NCBI RefSeq assembly: GCF_014196745.1
Contig: NZ_JACIEH010000001.1
Location: 744,001-808,000 of the forward strand
Length of the DNA: 64,000 nt
Direction: 5' to 3'
Origin: Sphingomonas kyeonggiensis
GTDB lineage: Bacteria > Pseudomonadota > Alphaproteobacteria > Sphingomonadales > Sphingomonadaceae
This document shows, one piece after another, positions 57,915 through 64,000 of the stretch. The notes below the pieces were generated by a model. The model was not told the DNA's origin, did not search any database, and saw only the letters and a program-made list of their open reading frames with translations. A program made the position numbers and the translations under genes. Every line of letters starts with the position of its first letter. Position 1 is the stretch's first letter.

Positions 57915-59411
57915 ATGTTCGAAAGTCTGAGCGAACGGCTGGGTGGCGTATTCGATCGCCTGCGTGGCCGTGGCGCGCTGACCGACGCCGATGTCCGCAC
58001 CGCGATGCGCGAAGTGCGGATCGCCCTGCTGGAGGCCGATGTCGCGCTTCCGGTGGCGCGCGACTTCGTCGAGAAGGTGACCGAGAAGGCCGTCGGCCAC
58101 GAAGTGCTCCGCTCGGTCACGCCGGGCCAGCAGGTCGTGAAGATTGTCCACGACGCGCTCGTGGACATGCTCGGCCCGGACACGGCCGAGCTCGAGATCG
58201 CCGTAACCCCGCCCGCCGTGATCATGCTCGTCGGTCTCCAGGGCTCGGGCAAGACGACCACCACCGCCAAGCTCGCGCGCCTGCTCAAGAGCCAGGGCAA
58301 GAAGGTGATGATGGCGTCGCTGGACGTGAACCGTCCGGCCGCGCAGGAGCAGCTCGCGGTCCTCGGCACCCAGACCGAAGTCAGCACACTGCCGATCGTT
58401 GCCGGCCAGCAGCCGGTCGAGATTGCCCGTCGCGCGCTCAACGCCGCCAAGCTCCAGGGCTTTGACGTCCTGATGCTCGACACCGCCGGACGACTGCATG
58501 TCGACCAGGCGCTGATGGACGAGATGAAGGCGGTCGCGGACATCGCGACGCCGAACGAGATCCTGCTCGTTGTCGACTCGCTGACCGGTCAGGACGCGGT
58601 AAACGTCGCGACCAGCTTCAGCCAGCAGGTGCCGCTCACCGGTGTGATCCTCACCCGCATGGATGGCGACGCCCGTGGCGGCGCGGCGCTGTCGATGCGC
58701 GCGGTCACCGGCAAGCCGATCAAGTTCGCCGGCATGGGCGAAAAGCTCGACCAGCTCGAGGCCTTCCATCCCAAGCGCGTCGCCGGCCGTATCCTCGGCA
58801 TGGGCGACGTCGTCAGCCTCGTCGAGAAGGCGGCGGCTGCGATCCAGGAGGAAGACGCCGAGAAGATGGCGGCGCGGCTGGCCAAGGGCCAGTTCGACAT
58901 GAACGACCTGCGCGGCCAGCTCGCCCAGATGCGCCGGATGGGCGGCCTCGGCGCGCTCGCCGGCATGATGCCGGGCATGAAGAAGGCGCAGGCCGCGGTC
59001 GATCAGGTCGGCGGCGACAAGGTGCTGATCCGCATGGACGCGATGATCACCTCGATGACGCCCAAGGAGCGCGCCAAGCCGGACCTGATTAACGCCAAGC
59101 GCAAGATCCGCATCGCCAAGGGCTCCGGCACCACGGTGCAGGAGGTCAACAAGCTCCTGAAGATGCACCTCGAGATGCAGACCGCGATGAAGCGCCTGAA
59201 GAAGATGGGCGGCCTCAAGGGCATGCTGGGCATGCTCGGCAAGGGTGGTCCCGGTGGCGGCATGGGCGGCATCGGCAACGCGCTGGGCGGCGCCGGGCTC
59301 GGCGACATGATGGGCAAGCTGGACGGCCCCGGCGGCGGACTTCCGGGCCTTGGCGGCCCCGGCGCGCCCCAGATTCCGCCCGGTTTCGAGAATTTGCTGA
59401 AGAAGAAGTGA
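57915..59411 (+). CDS. ffh: Signal recognition particle protein Ffh
   Basis: 498 residues from the ATG at 57915 (MFESLSERLGGVFDRLRGRG). NG domain: GLQGSGKTTTTAKLARLLKS (G1), DVNRPAAQEQL, DTAGRLHVDQ (G3) and TRMDGDARGG (G4). M domain after about residue 320: Met-rich MRRMGGLGALAGMMPGMKKA, the RNA-binding RKIRIAKGSGTTVQEVNKLL, and a Gly/Met-rich tail longer than in E. coli. Targets membrane proteins with ffs RNA and FtsY. Confidence 0.96.
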   Translation: MFESLSERLGGVFDRLRGRGALTDADVRTAMREVRIALLEADVALPVARDFVEKVTEKAVGHEVLRSVTPGQQVVKIVHDALVDMLGPDTAELEIAVTPPAVIMLVGLQGSGKTTTTAKLARLLKSQGKKVMMASLDVNRPAAQEQLAVLGTQTEVSTLPIVAGQQPVEIARRALNAAKLQGFDVLMLDTAGRLHVDQALMDEMKAVADIATPNEILLVVDSLTGQDAVNVATSFSQQVPLTGVILTRMDGDARGGAALSMRAVTGKPIKFAGMGEKLDQLEAFHPKRVAGRILGMGDVVSLVEKAAAAIQEEDAEKMAARLAKGQFDMNDLRGQLAQMRRMGGLGALAGMMPGMKKAQAAVDQVGGDKVLIRMDAMITSMTPKERAKPDLINAKRKIRIAKGSGTTVQEVNKLLKMHLEMQTAMKRLKKMGGLKGMLGMLGKGGPGGGMGGIGNALGGAGLGDMMGKLDGPGGGLPGLGGPGAPQIPPGFENLLKKK

Positions 59412-59499
59412 TCCCCCGCCCAGCCGTCAGGCGGCGGGGCAACAACCAAAGCAGCGCCGGTCACGGCCGGGCTGACGAATACGAAGAAGGAAGATTGTA

Positions 59500-60045
59500 A
59501 TGGCTATTTCCCTGCGTCTGTCGCGCGGCGGCTCGAAGAAGCGTCCGTACTACCGCATCGTCGTTGCCGACGCCCGTTCGCCCCGCGACGGCAAGTTCAT
59601 CGAGAAGGTCGGCACCTACAATCCGCTCCTCGCCAAGGACGATGCCAAGCGCATCGTGCTCGACGGTGAGCGCATCACCTACTGGCTGGGCGTCGGCGCG
59701 CAGCCGACCGATCGCGTTGCCCGCTTCCTCGACGCCGCTGGCCTGAAGGAGCGCACCGCCAAGAGCAACCCGAACAAGGGCAAGCCGGGCGAGAAGGCCG
59801 TCGAGCGCGCTGAAGAGCGTGCCGAGAAGCTGAAGGCCGCCGAGGAAGCCGCTGCCGAGGCGAAGGCCGCCGCTGCTGCCGCCGCCGCTGCGCCGGCCGT
59901 CGAGGAGGCTCCGGCCGAGGGCTCGAACGAGGAAGCCGAAGCCGTGCTCGGCGCCGAGATCGAGGCTGCCACCGAGGAAGCCACCCCGGAGGCCGAGCAG
60001 GTCGCCGAGGCGACTGCCGAAGAGACCCCGCCGGCCGAGGCATAA
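59500..60045 (+). CDS. rpsP: 30S ribosomal protein S16 with long Ala/Glu tail
   Basis: 181 residues; S16 is usually 80-90. Residues 1-85 are normal S16 ([56 protein letters not shown]). From about residue 90 a low-complexity Ala/Glu/Lys helix follows ([20 protein letters not shown] and acidic repeats to the end). This extension is known in sphingomonads. Strong AGAAGGAAG ribosome site. First in a unit with rimM. Confidence 0.94.
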   Translation: MAISLRLSRGGSKKRPYYRIVVADARSPRDGKFIEKVGTYNPLLAKDDAKRIVLDGERITYWLGVGAQPTDRVARFLDAAGLKERTAKSNPNKGKPGEKAVERAEERAEKLKAAEEAAAEAKAAAAAAAAAPAVEEAPAEGSNEEAEAVLGAEIEAATEEATPEAEQVAEATAEETPPAEA

Positions 60046-60048
60046 GCC

Positions 60049-60540
60049 TTGTCGAGCGATCAGCCCGTTACGCTCGCCGTCATCATCGGCGCGCACGGCG
60101 TGACGGGCGAGGTCCGCCTGAAGGTCTTCGCCGAGGACCTGTCGACGCACCGCCAGTTCAATGGCGGTGCGCTGACGCTCAAATCGGTGCGCGGCGGGCC
60201 CAACGGCACGATCGCGCGCTTCGCCGAAGTGGCCGACCGCAATGCGGCGGAGGCCCTGCGCGGGACCGAACTCAGCGTCCCGCGCTCGGCGCTGCCCCCG
60301 CTCGGCGAGGGCGAATATTATCATGTCGATCTGCTGGGGCTTCCCGCCGTCTCCGATGAAGGGGAAGTACTGGGCAAGGTCGTGGCGATCGACGATTTCG
60401 GCGCCGGCGACGTGATCGAGATCGAGCGCCCGGTCGACGAGAATGGCAAGGCCAAGCGCTTCATGGTGCCGATGACTCCCGCAGCGGTGCCCGAATGGGA
60501 TGCCGAGCGGCTCGTGGTGAGCGCCGCCTTCGTCGAATGA
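60049..60540 (+). CDS. rimM: Ribosome maturation factor RimM
   Basis: 163 residues from a TTG three bases after the rpsP stop. N-terminal RimM domain: VTLAVIIGAHGVTGEVRLKV; PRC-barrel C-terminal domain: VDLLGLPAVSDEGEVLGKVV, ending VPMTPAAVPEWD. Binds S19 and helps assemble the 30S head. The usual next gene, trmD, is not found; a phosphoesterase overlaps the end instead. Confidence 0.93.
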   Translation: MSSDQPVTLAVIIGAHGVTGEVRLKVFAEDLSTHRQFNGGALTLKSVRGGPNGTIARFAEVADRNAAEALRGTELSVPRSALPPLGEGEYYHVDLLGLPAVSDEGEVLGKVVAIDDFGAGDVIEIERPVDENGKAKRFMVPMTPAAVPEWDAERLVVSAAFVE

Positions 60541-61262
60541 CGAAGACCGCCGTCCTTTCCGACATTCACGGCAATCTGCCGGCCCTGATCGCGACTGTCG
60601 CCGATGCCGAGGCGCGGGGCTGCACGCGCTTCCTCAACCTGGGCGATATCCTGTCGGGCCCGCTCTGGCCGGCCGAGACCGCTGAGTGGCTGATGGCGCG
60701 CGACTGGCCGACCATCGCGGGCAATCACGAGCGTCAGGTGCTGACCGACACGTCCGATCGGATCAACGCGTCCGACGCCTTCACCAGGGCGGTGCTGGGT
60801 CCCGAGGTGCTGGCCTGGATGGCGGCGCTACCCGCCACGCTTATGCTCGAGGACATGTTCCTCTGTCACGGCACGCCGACCAGCGACGTGACGCCGCTAA
60901 CCGATACGCTGGAGGGCGCTACCCTGCGCGCCGCCAGCGAGGCGGAGCTGGCCGGGCGGCTGGCGGGGCAGGGGGCTCCGCTCATCCTGTGCGGCCACAC
61001 CCATGTTCCGCGCCTGCTGGCGCTTCCGGGCGGTCGTCGGGTACTCAACCCCGGCAGCGTCGGGCTCCAGGCCTATGATGACGACCATCCGCTGCCCTAC
61101 ACGGTCGAGAATGGCGATCCACTGGCGCGCTATGCGGTGATCGATGGGGAGGAGATCAGCCTCCACGCCGTGGCCTATGACCACCTGGCCGCCGCCCGGA
61201 AGGCGGAAGCCGAGGGGCGCGCCGACTGGGCGATCGGTCTCGCCACCGGGCGCATGGCCTGA
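60537..61262 (+). CDS. Calcineurin-like metallophosphoesterase (YfcE/MPP family)
   Basis: 241 residues from the ATG overlapping the rimM stop by four bases. All metal motifs are present: VLSDIHGNLPAL (Asp-x-His), NLGDILSGPLWPAE, TIAGNHERQVL, CHGTP and CGHTHVPRLL (Gly-His-x-His). A prokaryotic MPP-type phosphodiesterase, substrate unknown. Its coupling to rimM breaks the standard rpsP-rimM-trmD-rplS order. Confidence 0.88.
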   Translation: MTKTAVLSDIHGNLPALIATVADAEARGCTRFLNLGDILSGPLWPAETAEWLMARDWPTIAGNHERQVLTDTSDRINASDAFTRAVLGPEVLAWMAALPATLMLEDMFLCHGTPTSDVTPLTDTLEGATLRAASEAELAGRLAGQGAPLILCGHTHVPRLLALPGGRRVLNPGSVGLQAYDDDHPLPYTVENGDPLARYAVIDGEEISLHAVAYDHLAAARKAEAEGRADWAIGLATGRMA

Positions 61263-61321
61263 GCCCTTGCCGGGGCCGCCGGGCCGGGTATCAATCTCCC
61301 GATCAAGGGGAGCCCAGGCAC

Positions 61322-62833
61322 ATGATCCGGTTCGGTATGGCGATCGTCGCCGCCATTTGCAGCATCGCCACGCCCGTCGCGGCGCAGACGGCGGCTGCGG
61401 CGCTCCAGCCGCAGTTCGACGCGATCGATCGCCAGTTCGAGGCGTTTCAGCGCGACACGCCCGCGCCCGGCCTCGTCTATGGTGTGGTTGCCGAAGGGCG
61501 GCTCGTCCATGTCCGCGGCTTCGGCGTGCAGGATCTCACTGCGAAGCGCCCCGTCACCCCCGACACGCTGTTCCGCATCGCCTCGATGACCAAGGCCTTC
61601 ACTGCGCTGTCGATCCTGTCGCTGCGCGATGCCGGCAAGCTTTCGCTCGACGACTTGGCCGAGAAATACGTCCCCGAGATGCGCGGCTGGAAATACCCGA
61701 CCAGCGACAGCCCGCGCATCCGGATCCGCGACCTGCTCTCGCATGTCGCCGGCTTCGTCACCGACGATCCCTGGGGCGATCGCCAGACGTCGATGCCCGA
61801 GGCGGAGTTCACCAGGCTCCTCCGGACCGGCGTGCCGTTCAGCCGGGTGCCCGATACGGCGCACGAATATTCGAACTTCGGCTATGCGCTGCTCGGCCAC
61901 ATCGTCGCGAACGTCTCGGGCATGCCCTATCGCGCCTATGTCGAGCGCACGATCCTCGAGCCGCTGGGCATGACCTCTAGTGGCTTCGAAGTGCGCGAAT
62001 GGCCGATCGAGCGACGCGCCATCGGATATCGCTTCGAGAATGGCGCCTGGAGGGAGGAGCCGACCATGCCGAACGGCGCCTTCGGTCCGATGGGCGGGCT
62101 CCAGGTGAGCGCGAATGATTATGCCAAGTGGATCGCCTTCCTGCTCTCCGCCTGGCCGCCGCGCGATGGCCCCGATACCGGCCCGGTCAAGCGGGCCACG
62201 GTGCGCGAGCTGGCCCAGGGGCTGAATTTCGTGCGCATGACCCCGCGTATCGGCAGCACGGCAAAGACCGGCTGCATGCAGGGTACGGCCTATGGCAAGG
62301 GCCTGCGGGTCTCACAGGATTGCGAGCTGGGGATGATGCTCCACCATGGCGGTGGCTATCCCGGCTATGGTTCGCACATGCTGCTGGTGCCGGAGGCGGG
62401 GGTGGGGATCTTCGTCTTCACCAACCGCACCTATACCGGCGCGTCGGGTACCGCCTGGGACGCGATGTTCGCGCTCGACAAGGCGGGGGCGCTCCGCTTC
62501 GCCGAGACGCCGGTCAGCCCCGATGTCGCCGCTGCGCTCGATACCGCGCGCGCAATCTATGCGGCGGGCGACGTGACGGTCGCGCAGAAGGCGCTGGCGA
62601 TGAATTTCCTGATGGACCGCTCGGCGGCGGACTGGCGGAGCGATCTCGCTGCGCTCCACGCCCAGCTCGGCGCCTGCATCGGTACGGGCGAGCCTCCGCA
62701 TCCCACCGGCGCGCTGTCCTCCGCCTTCCGCTGGCAGTGTGACAAGGGGATGCTCGACGGCACGGTGCTGCTCGCGCCCACCACGCCGGTGACGATCCAG
62801 TCGCTACGCTTCACGCCCGTGCCGAAGCCTTGA
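61322..62833 (+). CDS. Periplasmic serine hydrolase, beta-lactamase class C-like
   Basis: 503 residues. Signal peptide MIRFGMAIVAAICSIATPVA. Active-site SxxK in RIASMTKAFTALSILSLR, Tyr-Ser-Asn in HEYSNFGYALLGHIV, and the HHGGGYPGYGSHMLLVPE region has the third motif (HxG). The last 120 residues are a Cys-containing domain. Second such hydrolase of the window; sequence is unlike the first (33943-35217). Esterase or peptidase. Confidence 0.87.
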   Translation: MIRFGMAIVAAICSIATPVAAQTAAAALQPQFDAIDRQFEAFQRDTPAPGLVYGVVAEGRLVHVRGFGVQDLTAKRPVTPDTLFRIASMTKAFTALSILSLRDAGKLSLDDLAEKYVPEMRGWKYPTSDSPRIRIRDLLSHVAGFVTDDPWGDRQTSMPEAEFTRLLRTGVPFSRVPDTAHEYSNFGYALLGHIVANVSGMPYRAYVERTILEPLGMTSSGFEVREWPIERRAIGYRFENGAWREEPTMPNGAFGPMGGLQVSANDYAKWIAFLLSAWPPRDGPDTGPVKRATVRELAQGLNFVRMTPRIGSTAKTGCMQGTAYGKGLRVSQDCELGMMLHHGGGYPGYGSHMLLVPEAGVGIFVFTNRTYTGASGTAWDAMFALDKAGALRFAETPVSPDVAAALDTARAIYAAGDVTVAQKALAMNFLMDRSAADWRSDLAALHAQLGACIGTGEPPHPTGALSSAFRWQCDKGMLDGTVLLAPTTPVTIQSLRFTPVPKP

Positions 62834-62867
62834 CAATTTAAACCTACCATGTTAGTGGGAATTATAG

Positions 62868-63446
62868 ATGAGCAAGGCCCCTGGTCTCTCTCGAATCCCC
62901 ACCGACCACCCGGTCTGGACCGCGCTTTCCCATTACGTCATCGGCCCCGAGGACGCGGAGCTGAGCTTCGCGCAGCGGCTGGCGCGCGAGAATGGCTGGA
63001 GCCTTGCCGAGGCCGGCCGGGTGATCGAGGAGTACAGGCGCTTCTGCTTCCTGGCGGCGACCGTGGACCATCCGGTCACCCCTTCGGACCAGGTCGACCA
63101 GGCCTGGCACCTGCACCTCACCTATACCCGCGACTATTGGGAGCGCTTCTGCCCCGAGGTCCTGGGCCGCCCCTTCCACCACGGTCCGACGGCCGGCGGG
63201 CGCGAGGAGGGGCATCGCTACTTCACCCAATATGCCGAGACGCTGCGCAGTTACGAGCGCGTCTTCGGCACGCCGCCCGCGGATCTGTGGCCCGACGCGG
63301 GGCGGCGACTGCTCGAGGACCACAAGGCGCGCCGCGTGCATCCGCGCGACGCATTCATCGTGCCCCGGAGGCCATTCCGGATCGCGCTGCCGGTAGCGTT
63401 CGCGGCGCTCTTCGCTCTGGTCCTGGGGCTCTTGTTGAGGAGCTAG
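62868..63446 (+). CDS. GRDP-like (glycine-rich-domain-containing) membrane protein partner
   Basis: 192 residues. Core contains HPVTPSDQVDQAWHLHLTYT (conserved DxxWHxHLxxT) and RDYWERFCPEVLGRPFHHGP, the GRDP/DUF1399 signature. A C-terminal membrane helix (FRIALPVAFAALFALVLGLL) anchors it. Proteins of this type sit beside TIGR04222 genes in many bacteria, as here. Function unknown. Confidence 0.78.
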   Translation: MSKAPGLSRIPTDHPVWTALSHYVIGPEDAELSFAQRLARENGWSLAEAGRVIEEYRRFCFLAATVDHPVTPSDQVDQAWHLHLTYTRDYWERFCPEVLGRPFHHGPTAGGREEGHRYFTQYAETLRSYERVFGTPPADLWPDAGRRLLEDHKARRVHPRDAFIVPRRPFRIALPVAFAALFALVLGLLLRS

Positions 63447-63452
63447 GACTTT

Positions 63453-64000
63453 ATGTCGCCCTTCGATCTTACCGGCGGGCCTTTCCTTCAACTCTATGGC
63501 GGGTTGCTGATCCTCACGATCCTCGCCGGTTTCCTCATCCCGCGCTGGCTCCGGCCCGAAGGCCGCACCCCGCGCCGCATCGACACCGATGATCTCGCCT
63601 ATCTCGCCGGCGGCAGCACCCGCTTCGCCGAGGCCGTCGCCACCCGCCTGCTCTCGACCAACCAGCTGGCAATGGACGGCAAGAGCAAGTTCACCCCCAG
63701 CCATCTCGGCAACGGCACGCCCGTGGAGCGCAGCGTGCTCGCGCTGCCCGATGGGGCGGGCTGGAGCAGCGTAGAGGGGGCGGTCGGCAAGCATGCCGGC
63801 AAGATCCGCGAGCGGCTGATCGCCGGCGACCTGCTGATGGGCACCGGCGAAGCGCTGCAGATGCGCTTCTTCCAGACCTTGCCCTACCTTCTGCTGATCG
63901 GCTTCGGCTACACCAAGCTGCTGATCGGCGAGGCGCGGGGCAAGCCGGTCGGCTTCCTGACGATGTTCCTGATCGTCACGGCGATCTTCGCCTTCATCCG
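63453..64000 (+). CDS. TIGR04222 domain membrane protein, 3' end cut off
   Basis: The frame from ATG 63453 (MSPFDLTGGPFLQLYGGLLI) is open to the window end, 182 visible codons with no stop. N-terminal helix, then DDLAYLAGGSTRFAEAVATR (the TIGR04222 LAYLAGG-R element) and TPVERSVLALPDGAGW, then two helices (FFQTLPYLLLIGFGYTKLLI and FLTMFLIVTAIFAFI). The family continues with a low-complexity Gly/Ser tail in other species. Starts 6 bases after the GRDP-like stop. Function unknown. Confidence 0.78.
   Translation, partial: MSPFDLTGGPFLQLYGGLLILTILAGFLIPRWLRPEGRTPRRIDTDDLAYLAGGSTRFAEAVATRLLSTNQLAMDGKSKFTPSHLGNGTPVERSVLALPDGAGWSSVEGAVGKHAGKIRERLIAGDLLMGTGEALQMRFFQTLPYLLLIGFGYTKLLIGEARGKPVGFLTMFLIVTAIFAFI

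Noticed and set aside
59412..59460. Hairpin CCCCGCC/GGCGGGG between ffh and rpsP as a terminator
   Set aside because: There is no T-run after it (CAACAACC), and rpsP follows closely, so it was left unlisted.

Overview
The window is one continuous stretch of a GC-rich alphaproteobacterial chromosome, most likely from Sphingomonas or a close relative (Sphingomonadaceae). The evidence is an XrtA/exosortase exopolysaccharide locus of the sphingomonad type, a ChpT-CheA-CheW-CheY-CheB-CheR cluster, a deoxyhypusine-synthase-like gene next to an ornithine-decarboxylase-like gene, a GGAAC-N17-CGTT (EcfG-type) promoter, and many GTCATCCC(C/G)GC palindromic repeats between genes. I see no insertion sequence, prophage, CRISPR array, tRNA or rRNA. 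The genes are densely packed on both strands, often with 1-4 base overlaps, and no gap without a gene or RNA exceeds 300 bases.

Layout. 1-10238: XrtA operon (autokinase, outer-membrane protein, ExeA-like ATPase, deacetylase, FemAB-like protein, glycosyltransferase, exosortase A, amidotransferase), broken twice by palindromic repeats. 10359-17497: MAPEG protein, TetR regulator, polyamine-type pair, threonine dehydratase, small membrane proteins, a secreted esterase. 17744-20994: alpha/beta hydrolase, two tandem cysteine desulfurases and a ferredoxin. 21909-25134: terminator, SRP RNA, an unknown membrane protein, dnaX and ybaB. 25193-29632: small membrane protein, Nudix, mtgA, rpoH, RluD-family synthase, JAMM peptidase, EF-hand protein. 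29772-33967: sensor kinase, a small stress-type protein behind an EcfG promoter, then a DUF1971 protein, alternative oxidase and truncated globin divergent from nsrR with NsrR-like operators between. 33943-41301: serine hydrolase, chpT and the che operon. 41335-44257: amidase, a UPF0145-like gene, rnpB, a J-domain protein, a thioredoxin-like ferredoxin, sufE. 44283-48751: an enlarged phage-shock-protein operon with pspF divergent and a sigma-54 promoter. 49050-54650: sodB, a ClC channel, yciB, ftsY, mtaB. 54651-64000: DUF924, dioxygenase-like protein, GGDEF-EAL protein, ffh-rpsP-rimM, phosphoesterase, serine hydrolase, and a GRDP-like/TIGR04222 pair cut by the window end.

How they fit together. 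All three parts of the signal recognition particle pathway are here (ffs at 21972, ftsY at 52501, ffh at 57915). The two stand-out systems are (a) the psp region, where pspABC is followed by five or six very small one-helix membrane proteins, four of which share a C-terminal coiled-coil motif with PspC and PspB, under a likely PspF/sigma-54 promoter, and (b) an apparent nitric-oxide response module joining NsrR, a quinol-oxidising alternative oxidase, a group III truncated globin and a DUF1971 protein. Starts were chosen by Shine-Dalgarno position, overlaps and family alignments from memory; no database search was run.
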